Shown here: positions 33,657-41,210 of the stretch, one piece after another
Layout of the letters: every line of letters starts with the position of its first letter
How positions within the stretch are numbered: the stretch's first letter is position 1
NCBI RefSeq assembly: GCF_001426375.1
Contig: NZ_LMEO01000045.1
Location: forward strand, 929,173-993,172
Direction of reading: 5' to 3'
From: Paenibacillus sp. Root444D2
Lineage (GTDB): Bacteria > Bacillota > Bacilli > Paenibacillales > NBRC-103111
Length of the DNA: 64,000 nt
Program-made: the position numbers and the translations under genes
Notes under the pieces: model-generated
What the model saw: the letters and a program-made list of their open reading frames with translations, nothing else
Told to the model about the DNA's origin: nothing
The model's database searches: none

Positions 33657-34952
33657 TTACCTCCAGCTTTCTACTCCGCACCATTCAACAATGGCGGTGA
33701 TATAAATTTTGGTTAGTTTGATCAAGCTTTCAATGTCTACAAACTCGTCTGGAGCATGAGCATTCTCTCCGACCGGTCCAAGAATGACAGCCGGTGTATC
33801 AGAGTAACAATTAAACATAAAAGCGTCACATGCGAATGGCGCCGTATAGGCTCCAACCGGCATTCCCCACTCCTCTTCCGCCTGCTGCAGCAAAATGTTA
33901 GTAAGGGGTGTTTCGGCACGGCTTCCAGGAAGAAAACGAGTGATCAACTCCCAATCGACCTCAAGCCCAGCCAGTTCCGGTAGTGAACTTACGGAGCGAA
34001 TCGCACCAATAAATTCAGACTCCAAAGCTGCGAACGACTCGTCTGGCAAACATTCGACCCATATCTCAATCATGCACGTCTCCGGAATCCCATCCGCCAT
34101 GCCGGGCTCGAAACTTCCGGCTCCAATCATTGACAGCACAACAGCAGGACTTTGAGACTCACCCGTCGGTGTAATGAAACCTTTTCTCTTCTGCATGTCA
34201 TTCTGGTAGCTCTCAATGGCTCGAACAAGGTGTGCCATTCCGTAAACCGGATTTCGCAGATCTTCACCTCCGAACCCCATGCCCCCTTTGCCTCGAACTG
34301 TAATTCTCCAGGCTGCTCCACCCATGTGCGAAGCACAAACCCGCAAGTTACTTGGTTCGGGAACGATCGCAGCATCTGCTCGATTACCGCGAACACGGCC
34401 TGCCAAAGTTCCGTTGGCACCGCCCATCTCTTCATCCACTACGCTCTCGAAACTTAGATCTCCGAGCAAGTGAATTCCTTTTTCCTGCAAATATTGAAAA
34501 GCAAGCAGCGCTGCAGCAACACCGCCTTTCATGTCGTTCGAACCCCGACCGTATAAACGATCACCAATGATGACAGGTTGGAAAGGGTCCTCTGCTGTTT
34601 TGCCGGGAATGCCCGGCACGACGTCCGCATGAACGGCAAAGAGCAGCGACTTGCCTACGCCCTTTCCCTTTTTGGAAGCATATAAATTCGGCCGATCCGT
34701 ATAGTTGCGGTCTCCCCAGAAAGCCTGATGCGTTCTCAGTCCAACTACCTCAGATAATGCGTACTGCTCTGTATCGAAATCGAGCTCTGTTAACGCTTTC
34801 TCTAGGTATTTCTGCATCGGCAATTCGTTTCCATTGGGAGGTTTATTTTCACTCGGAATGGCTACCATTTCCAAAAGCATCTTCACTAGATGGTCTTTTC
34901 GACTTTGTACCCAGCTTTCCAGATCTTGGTCTGTAAATATCACTTTGCTCAA
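33657..34952 (-). CDS. M20-family metallo-hydrolase (ArgE/DapE-like deacylase)
   Basis: The best start is TTG 34952, because TGGAGG lies 8 bases upstream; an ATG at 34979 would include that site. The product is 431 residues. Metal-site motifs are complete: VHADVVP, GRGSNDMKGGVAAA, VVDEEMGGANG, and IVPEPSNL further on. A dimerisation domain lies in the middle. Family members hydrolyse N-acyl amino acids or dipeptides with two zinc or cobalt ions in the cytoplasm. Among RidA, SDR and D-threonine-aldolase-like genes it suggests release of an amino acid or amino-sugar acid from an N-acyl precursor (inference). Confidence 0.9.
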   Translation of the reverse strand: MSKVIFTDQDLESWVQSRKDHLVKMLLEMVAIPSENKPPNGNELPMQKYLEKALTELDFDTEQYALSEVVGLRTHQAFWGDRNYTDRPNLYASKKGKGVGKSLLFAVHADVVPGIPGKTAEDPFQPVIIGDRLYGRGSNDMKGGVAAALLAFQYLQEKGIHLLGDLSFESVVDEEMGGANGTLAGRVRGNRADAAIVPEPSNLRVCASHMGGAAWRITVRGKGGMGFGGEDLRNPVYGMAHLVRAIESYQNDMQKRKGFITPTGESQSPAVVLSMIGAGSFEPGMADGIPETCMIEIWVECLPDESFAALESEFIGAIRSVSSLPELAGLEVDWELITRFLPGSRAETPLTNILLQQAEEEWGMPVGAYTAPFACDAFMFNCYSDTPAVILGPVGENAHAPDEFVDIESLIKLTKIYITAIVEWCGVESWR

Positions 34953-34954
34953 TG

Positions 34955-36271
34955 TTATTTTCCTCCATCCGAACCGCATAATTGATGTAAAAGCCCTAGC
35001 ACCGCTTCGACCATTCGTTCTCCGGAGTCAGGGGCCAGCCGGGTCCGAGACGTTAAACGAGTCTCGTATCCGCCTTGAACGAACGCTTCCCGGGTGGCTA
35101 CATACCCGTTGACGCCGTTGGCATAAGTAGCGATTAGAGTAAGGGGAAAGGGTGATCTTTGTTTAAGGTTGTGACCGAACTCCACAAATAATTCACATGG
35201 AAAAGCTGCAATGGCGGACGCTCCAACTCGAAGCGCCTGAATTTCGATGACTGCGTTCGTTTCCTGTCGCTCTCGGAGAGTATGAAGCTGCCTGGCAAAA
35301 AAGATATCTGCCTCCGGAATTGCTTTGCAAGTCTCAGGTTGTTCAGCCGTACGAAGCAGTACTTCAGCCTGCAGGAGTTCATCTGATGAAGGTTTACGAA
35401 CCGTAAGGGAAAGCTGCTCGCATCGCCCTTCTACATGAAGCGAATTCTCCGTGATGGCTTTTTCTCTAATTTTGATAACCTCACCCGCCAGCACTCTTCC
35501 CATATGACGAAAGGCATCTGGCTCAGGGTGCGAAGTATGCATAAAATCAAGATGATTAATATTCCCGCAAGCCCCGTTAAGAAAAAGACTTACAAATGAA
35601 TCACCGTAAACCGCTTTCAATACACGGCTAATTTCCCCCGGGTAGTCGGCACTATATTGCTTTCCGCCTATCGTGTCAGGATGACAGGCGAAATTCGTAA
35701 TGACTCCAAGCGGACTGCCGTCTTCACCATCCAGACGAATGACGAATACGTCTGAATCGATAGGACCTGCCGGCTCCACAATATCTGGATTGTTATAGCC
35801 TGGATTCGTCCGCAGACTTCCATCCCTCATAAAATAACGGCGGTTGAAAGAGATTCCCTCCGCTCCGCCTTTGGCGAAACCAATTTGGGCTTTACGCTTG
35901 ATCGCATAAGCCAAAACCGCTGCATCCGCAGCCTTTTTGATTAAGAAAGTCGTATACTCATCGCCATCCGGACCGCGATCCCGATAAACGGGTCCGCCCG
36001 TGTGGGTATGTGTAGCAGCAACTAAAATATGGGATGCTGGAATTCCGGTCCCCTCTGTCACCTGTTTGCGGATGGCGGCTACTTCTTCCTTTTCAATCCC
36101 TATCGCATCGAGTACGATAATAGCCGTGAAGCTTTGGCCGTTTCCGAGCACAACGGCTTTGGCGTGCAAGTTGTCTTTGATCCCTAGGGCAGGTCTCGGA
36201 GTAAAATAACCTGGAATGGCAAACCCCAGCGGGGGCGTGATATCCATTTCGTATAAGCCGCATTCCATCAT
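34955..36271 (-). CDS. Neutral/alkaline ceramidase N-terminal-domain-like hydrolase (copy 1)
   Basis: A 438-residue protein whose pattern matches the ceramidase N-terminal domain: YEMDITPPLG at the start, VAATHTHTGGPVY (zinc His pair region), FNRRYFMRDG, VITNFACHPDTIGG and LFLNGACGNINH. True ceramidases are secreted and longer; this one has no signal peptide and lacks the C-terminal domain. In Firmicute sugar loci such proteins are common and of unproven function, probably hydrolysing an amide or ester of a glycan. A second copy lies at 46908-48278. The stop is two bases before the M20 start. Confidence 0.82.
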   Translation of the reverse strand: MMECGLYEMDITPPLGFAIPGYFTPRPALGIKDNLHAKAVVLGNGQSFTAIIVLDAIGIEKEEVAAIRKQVTEGTGIPASHILVAATHTHTGGPVYRDRGPDGDEYTTFLIKKAADAAVLAYAIKRKAQIGFAKGGAEGISFNRRYFMRDGSLRTNPGYNNPDIVEPAGPIDSDVFVIRLDGEDGSPLGVITNFACHPDTIGGKQYSADYPGEISRVLKAVYGDSFVSLFLNGACGNINHLDFMHTSHPEPDAFRHMGRVLAGEVIKIREKAITENSLHVEGRCEQLSLTVRKPSSDELLQAEVLLRTAEQPETCKAIPEADIFFARQLHTLRERQETNAVIEIQALRVGASAIAAFPCELFVEFGHNLKQRSPFPLTLIATYANGVNGYVATREAFVQGGYETRLTSRTRLAPDSGERMVEAVLGLLHQLCGSDGGK

Positions 36272-36287
36272 GGTGTGTTCCTCTCTT

Positions 36288-37133
36288 TCAGATCCGATTT
36301 CTCACGGATACGCCAAGTTTCTGCTCGACATAATCCCTACAAACCTTCAAACTGTTCAGAGGAGTGCTCGTTGACTGATCAATTTCGATCGTCATCCAAC
36401 CGTCGTAATGGATTTCCTCCAAGAGACGAACAACAGCCGGAAAATCAATTGATCCAAGCCCTAGCTCGCAAAATATTGGCAGGGCCTCGTCCCCGGTCAA
36501 AACGGGGAATTTGCTGCGATCTGGGTCGTCCGGAGTGACGTCTTTGATATGCATATAAGCAATTCTATCCTTGTATCTCCGCATTACGGTGACTGGATCC
36601 ATGCCCGCCTTCGTGAGATGGGCTGTATCCGGGCAAAAGAAGACGAAGTTCGGATCCGTCATTTCCATAATGGCATCGAGTTCGTTTTCATTCTGAAGTT
36701 CCGTATGCAGATGCGGATGCACACAGGCTTTCACGCCGAGATCGTAGCATCGTTTGGCAGATTCATTCATCGCTCTTGCTGCGATCTTTAATTCCTCTAA
36801 CGTCGTTCCTCCGGCTGTTCGCGGTCCTCTAGGTCCTAGTACGATCCGATCGCTTCCGTTCAGAGCGGCAAATTTAGCGACACGGGTATTATATGCCACT
36901 GTTTCGTTGAATTGCATAGGATCGCTGAATCGGCCCCCACCGTATAATGCGGACAATACAAGATCATGTTGCTCAAATAATGCTTTGAATTCATGAATGC
37001 GATCCTCATATTTCAGCGCGATTCTAGTAAAGGTTTCACAAGCTGGGAAGCCCAGAGACGACGCTTCCTCCATCCCTTTGACGAAATCTTCTTCCCATGT
37101 AATTAAGTGGCAGGATACTTTCATCTTCAACAT
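36288..37133 (-). CDS. Sugar isomerase/epimerase TIM-barrel protein (IolE/IolI-like)
   Basis: A 281-residue xylose-isomerase-like barrel. ACETFTRIALKYEDR, KACVHPHLHTELQN (metal Glu/His region), FFCPDTAHL (metal Asp and His), AYMHIKD and MTIEIDQ (metal Glu) give the complete divalent-metal site. This arrangement resembles inosose dehydratases and isomerases of inositol catabolism. It lies 16 bases before the ceramidase-like gene and is the first gene after a 104-base gap. The substrate may be a keto-sugar or inosose (inference). Confidence 0.85.
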   Translation of the reverse strand: MLKMKVSCHLITWEEDFVKGMEEASSLGFPACETFTRIALKYEDRIHEFKALFEQHDLVLSALYGGGRFSDPMQFNETVAYNTRVAKFAALNGSDRIVLGPRGPRTAGGTTLEELKIAARAMNESAKRCYDLGVKACVHPHLHTELQNENELDAIMEMTDPNFVFFCPDTAHLTKAGMDPVTVMRRYKDRIAYMHIKDVTPDDPDRSKFPVLTGDEALPIFCELGLGSIDFPAVVRLLEEIHYDGWMTIEIDQSTSTPLNSLKVCRDYVEQKLGVSVRNRI

Positions 37134-37172
37134 TGTAACTCCTCCTAAGTCTCTCTTTATTGCCCATTGGGA

Positions 37173-37208
37173 GATATCCTTAAGGTATCCTATTTGTCCT
37201 TGAATAGG
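37173..37208. promoter_or_regulatory. Pair of small inverted repeats in a 104-base gap
   Basis: GATATCCTTAAGGTATC (37173-37189) is a near-perfect palindrome, followed by CCTATT (37189-37194) and AATAGG (37203-37208), a second dyad with an 8-base spacer. The site sits upstream of the isomerase gene (minus strand) and downstream of the GNAT gene. It could be an operator or a weak terminator; no T-run follows. Low certainty. Confidence 0.3.
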
Positions 37209-37237
37209 GATGGTATTTTATATGGAATTATGTCTTT

Positions 37238-38182
37238 TCATGAGAAACCTTCTTTAGTATATGGGTGATAGCTTTTCCAGATAGTAAACCCTGTTTTCGC
37301 ATAGAAATCGACTTCTGACGTCCAATCGATGACCATTAGATGATGGTTCCGTTCCTGTAATACCCTCATGGCTGCTTGAAGAGCGGCTTTTCCGTATCCA
37401 TAACCGCGATATGAAGCCGCGATGCCCAGTGGACCGATGCCGCCGCATGGATCCTGAAAACACGGACTCCAGAATTGATTGGCGGCCAGAATGGGAGAAT
37501 AATCGTCATTAATACGGCAAAAACCGATTATCTTACCCGTCTTACGCAAGAGGATAAACTCTCTACCAGTCCCTCCTGATGCAAAATATCTCTTCGTCGT
37601 CTCTTCCCAACGTCCTGGAAAGTGTAAGTTCATGAAAGTGAGTATATCTCCGCGATCTGCTTCTCCAGCAACAGATATCGTGACCTCAGGCCCAACATCG
37701 TCCTCAATTAGCGCCTTACCTCGTAAATCTCCTAGCAGATCATAGGTTATACCCCGTTGTACGAACCCACGACGCTCTAGCCATTGTTTCATACCCATAT
37801 AATGAGAGGGGACTCCGGGGAAGAAATGTCCAGAATCCCCGCCTAAAGCAATCGTGTTCATTCCTGCGTCCTTTAACGCTTTTTCAGCCAATTTGAGCAA
37901 TGTACTGCCTAAACCTAAAGTTCTATAGAGAGAATCAACGAGCAGCACTGAAATGTAACCCACACCGAATCGTGAAACTTTACCTATGACAACGCCCACC
38001 AAATTGTCGGACGATTTATCCTCAACAACAAAAGAACCCTCCGATAAAAAATCCGGGTGGTTCAAAACGTTTTGACGCAAAAGACGAGTGCGGAGCGGAA
38101 AATCGCACCCAATTTCCCGATTCCACAGCTCACAAATTCCTTCAATATGTCTTGGACTTAGCTTCTCCGTTCGCAAATCCAC
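37238..38182 (-). CDS. Tandem GNAT acetyltransferase-like protein
   Basis: The start is uncertain: GTG 38182 touches AAGGAGG, while TTG 38176 has a better 9-base spacing. The product is about 313 residues and has two GNAT domains. The first (about 5-155) has acetyl-CoA motif RTLGLGSTLL; the second (about 165-305) has YRGYGYGKAAL and a C-terminal DFYAKTGF. The middle of the second domain has FWSPCFQDPCGGIGPLGI. Such enzymes transfer acetyl groups from acetyl-CoA to amines. Its substrate is not evident. It lies between the isomerase gene and the YesN/YesM regulators. Confidence 0.82.
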   Translation of the reverse strand: MDLRTEKLSPRHIEGICELWNREIGCDFPLRTRLLRQNVLNHPDFLSEGSFVVEDKSSDNLVGVVIGKVSRFGVGYISVLLVDSLYRTLGLGSTLLKLAEKALKDAGMNTIALGGDSGHFFPGVPSHYMGMKQWLERRGFVQRGITYDLLGDLRGKALIEDDVGPEVTISVAGEADRGDILTFMNLHFPGRWEETTKRYFASGGTGREFILLRKTGKIIGFCRINDDYSPILAANQFWSPCFQDPCGGIGPLGIAASYRGYGYGKAALQAAMRVLQERNHHLMVIDWTSEVDFYAKTGFTIWKSYHPYTKEGFS

Positions 38183-38215
38183 CCTCCTCCTTATTTTAAT
38201 AGTTTCGGGGGTAAA

Positions 38216-39283
38216 TTAGGCCTGCTTTGAGGATATTTCTAAGGAATGGCGATATTCCGTTGGAGAAAACTTGTAATACTTCTTGAATACTTTAGCAAAA
38301 TGCGCGTATTCGTTGTAGCCGACCGCATAAGCTACTTCGTACACCTTATTGTTCGAATCACTCAAAAGCTCGATCGCCTTTTCCATTCGCAATTTGGCTA
38401 TGAATTGGGTGTAGCTCACGCCTACTTCTTCTTTGAACGACTTACTGAAATAAGTAGGCGACATCCCTGCAAGCTCAGCTGCATTCATCATGGAAAACGA
38501 TTCGTTTGAAAAGTTCTGATTGATCTGTTTCAAGGATTCCAACATATTTTTGTGCGAACCCCAATTCCGAATATGCCGAATTTCTTCCATCGCACTTTGC
38601 AGCACCAACTTAATATGTCGTTTCAAAAGCTCGGCTTGACCGTTCCATTCATAGTCGGGAAGAGTTTGTATTTGAATTCGGTTTCCACTCATACCTGCTA
38701 TTTCCGCTTGCAGCAAGTAAAACAAGTGAATATACATCTCCTTAAGTCGCGCTGAGTTTGCTCGATATGTCTGCAGACGATCGTGAATCTCATCAAGTTG
38801 CTCCCAAACAGCTGCTGTGTTGAGTACCCACATGTGCTTGGCCATCAACTCCGCTTCTGTCTTGCATAGGGCAATCCATTCACCCCGTTCGACAATTCCC
38901 TTGTAATCATTGCTCAGTTTCTTTTCAGTACAGACTAGCACTCTCAATACTTCATCTACATCAAGAGGCTTAAGCAGATAATCGGTCACTCCATGACGGA
39001 GTGCCTGTTTCGCATAACTGAAATCGCTGTATCCGGAAATGACAATCACTTCAGTTTGGATTCCACGGTTTCGGATCTCCTCAGCTAGCCTCAGCCCATC
39101 CATTAATGGCATTCGGATATCGGTAATGACAACATCCGGCATGGAGTCGCAAATAAGATCAAGTGCTTCTTGACCATTCTCTGCAAATGCGATGACTTCA
39201 AATGAAGATGTCTCCTTCTCAATGATTGTCTTTAAGCTTCGTTTCACAGATGGCTCATCATCAACAATGATCACTTTATACAT
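38216..39283 (-). CDS. AraC-type response regulator (YesN family)
   Basis: ATG 39283 is chosen for its GGAGGA and the receiver domain starting right there; the product is 355 residues and overlaps the kinase gene by 8 bases. The receiver (1-120) has the acidic pair IIVDDE, phosphorylation Asp55 in ITDIRMP and Lys in LLKPLD. A long helical linker follows. The C-terminal 100 residues are an AraC HTH pair, with AELAGMSPTYFSKSFKEEVG and YEVAYAVGYNEYAHFAKVFK. It likely activates the nearby uptake and hydrolase genes when its kinase senses a glycan fragment. Confidence 0.95.
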   Translation of the reverse strand: MYKVIIVDDEPSVKRSLKTIIEKETSSFEVIAFAENGQEALDLICDSMPDVVITDIRMPLMDGLRLAEEIRNRGIQTEVIVISGYSDFSYAKQALRHGVTDYLLKPLDVDEVLRVLVCTEKKLSNDYKGIVERGEWIALCKTEAELMAKHMWVLNTAAVWEQLDEIHDRLQTYRANSARLKEMYIHLFYLLQAEIAGMSGNRIQIQTLPDYEWNGQAELLKRHIKLVLQSAMEEIRHIRNWGSHKNMLESLKQINQNFSNESFSMMNAAELAGMSPTYFSKSFKEEVGVSYTQFIAKLRMEKAIELLSDSNNKVYEVAYAVGYNEYAHFAKVFKKYYKFSPTEYRHSLEISSKQA

Positions 39284-41096
39284 GCCTCTTCCTCCCTGGC
39301 AATATAATGTCCATATGCGTTCCATTCGGCCCTGACTCACGGATGTAGATTCCGTATGGTTCTCCGAACGTAAGTCGAAGGCGGCTGTGCACGTTCCACA
39401 AGCCAATGTTTTTCTCTTGAAACTGATGCTCGCGAACCATTTGCCCCAGAGTGACATCTGTAAATAATCGATTCATCCTCTGGAGCGTCGCCTCTGTCAT
39501 TCCATTCCCTCTGTCAATTAACGAAATGACGTATACACGGTCACCTGTAAAACGTCCTGATATTTTCAAATACTCTGGTTTGCGATCATGTTCTTCGTAA
39601 CCGTGCTGAAAGGCGTTTTCTACAAGCGGTTGTAAAATGAGACGAACGGTGGAAACTTGCATCACTTCGCCTTCATCTACATCCCATTCGACTACAAGAG
39701 CTTCATAACGCTCTATTTGAACAGACAAGTAGGTTTGTATATGCTCAATTTCTTCCAAAAGTGTTACCGTTTTTTGTGGATTTCCTACATTATAGCGGAA
39801 CATTTTGGCGATGGAGGTCAACATTTTACTTATCGGCCTTACTCCCGCTTCAATGGCATATGAATTCACTACCTCCAAAGTGTTGTAAAGGAAGTGTGGA
39901 TTAATTTGCGACTGCAAGATGAGCAGGCTTGACTCCATTTGCTTGACTTCCATTTCTTTATTCTTCAACTCAGCCATATGTACGACTTCAATTAGCCGTT
40001 TGATTTCGGTGACCATGTTGTTAAAGCTACCGAATAAACTCCCAATCTCCTTGCCTTTATGCTCAGGTGCACGAACATCCAAATTACCGTCCTCAGCTTT
40101 TCGCATAAGCTTCTGAAGGAGAAGCAAGGAACGTGTTAATGGGAGTGTAAAAGTTCCAACCGCAATTAGAACCAAAACAACTAAAATGATACCAATCGCA
40201 AGCGTAAGATAACGTAGATTCATCAAACTGCCGATGAGCTCCTCTAACGGAAGTTCATCCACAATGACCCAGCCTGTAGATTTAAGATCATCGTAAATAA
40301 TGAGTTTCTTTTTGCCTGATGACTGATCGATATAAAAGCCGTCCTTCTCTTCACCTTGTAGACCAGCGTAAGTTGGAACTGCCTCATTAACGTATTTTCC
40401 CCACAACTGTTCATCCGGGTGATAGATGATTCGATTCTCCGAATCCATCGCCCAGATCAAATCGGAATTGCCTAGCTTTACGTTTTCCAGCAAACGGGGA
40501 ATCACTTTATAGTTCATGTCAATGATGAGCATTGCTCTTATTTTGTTTTTGGAGATATCCCGCAAATCGCGCGTGATCGTAAGCACATTAGAGGAGTTGA
40601 CTTTTCGGACTCCTTCAATGTTGAAGTTTTTGAATGTCCGGTTCGTTGTACGCTTCCCCTTATATTCGCTAAAAGCTTCAAGAGAACCGCGGTCCTCGTA
40701 ACTGCTGACAATCAGTCCGTCATCCGAGACAATGGAGAGATTGATAATGTCCGTTCGTACAGATAAAATACTTAAAAAAAGCTCATTTTCTACTCTTCGT
40801 TTCATCAAGTACATATCATACGTATCTGCATTTTTCGAATTTAAAAATTGATTCACTAAGGGGGAAGTTAATACGGGTGATGTAATAGTGCCAAGCTCCA
40901 CGAAGTAAGAGTCGAGGTTATCATTAATTTGTTCCACAATTTGACGGCTGTAGTGTATCGCGTTGTTTTCGATACTTTGGGTAGACTTTTCGTACCAGAT
41001 CATGCCGGATACTAAAAAAGGGATACAGACAAAGCCAAGAACCAGGATGGCTAATTTCATTTGCATCGATAGTTTCCCAATTCGGACCATCCGCAT
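39276..41096 (-). CDS. Sensor histidine kinase (YesM family)
   Basis: A 606-residue membrane kinase: transmembrane helix at about 13-32, an extracellular Cache-like sensor at about 35-290, a second helix at about 294-317, HAMP up to about 370, and the His_kinase/HATPase block. The phospho-acceptor is His401 in QSQINPHFLYN. LVENAFQHGY and DRGNGM are N and G1 boxes, and IGLWNVHSRL the G2 region. It lies just before and overlaps the YesN-like regulator by 8 bases, so they form a cognate pair. The ligand is probably extracellular or presented by a binding protein (inference). Confidence 0.95.
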   Translation of the reverse strand: MRMVRIGKLSMQMKLAILVLGFVCIPFLVSGMIWYEKSTQSIENNAIHYSRQIVEQINDNLDSYFVELGTITSPVLTSPLVNQFLNSKNADTYDMYLMKRRVENELFLSILSVRTDIINLSIVSDDGLIVSSYEDRGSLEAFSEYKGKRTTNRTFKNFNIEGVRKVNSSNVLTITRDLRDISKNKIRAMLIIDMNYKVIPRLLENVKLGNSDLIWAMDSENRIIYHPDEQLWGKYVNEAVPTYAGLQGEEKDGFYIDQSSGKKKLIIYDDLKSTGWVIVDELPLEELIGSLMNLRYLTLAIGIILVVLVLIAVGTFTLPLTRSLLLLQKLMRKAEDGNLDVRAPEHKGKEIGSLFGSFNNMVTEIKRLIEVVHMAELKNKEMEVKQMESSLLILQSQINPHFLYNTLEVVNSYAIEAGVRPISKMLTSIAKMFRYNVGNPQKTVTLLEEIEHIQTYLSVQIERYEALVVEWDVDEGEVMQVSTVRLILQPLVENAFQHGYEEHDRKPEYLKISGRFTGDRVYVISLIDRGNGMTEATLQRMNRLFTDVTLGQMVREHQFQEKNIGLWNVHSRLRLTFGEPYGIYIRESGPNGTHMDIILPGRKRHV

Positions 41097-41120
41097 CCCA
41101 CCTAAAAGTATTTAAAACAT

Positions 41121-41129
41121 ATTATATCA
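41121..41129 (-). promoter_or_regulatory. Extended -10 promoter for the YesM/YesN pair
   Basis: On the minus strand the sequence TGATATAAT (41129-41121) is a perfect TATAAT with an extended TGn. No good -35 box is visible 17 bases upstream. The 15-base near-palindrome ATGGAAGCGTTTCAT at 41129-41143 overlaps it. This resembles a catabolite-response element but is one base short. The 5' leader to the ATG at 41096 would be about 20 bases. Confidence 0.5.
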
Positions 41130-41210
41130 TGGAAGCGTTTCATTTTGGACAGCCTTTTTTCGACATAGAGACTGTCCGACGGATTGAATAATACTTCTTC
41201 GGACTGACTC

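Noticed and set aside
41129..41143. Catabolite-response element upstream of the YesM-like gene
   Set aside because: ATGGAAGCGTTTCAT resembles cre but the TG-to-CA distance is 13 rather than 14 bases and the core does not align, so it is only mentioned with the promoter.
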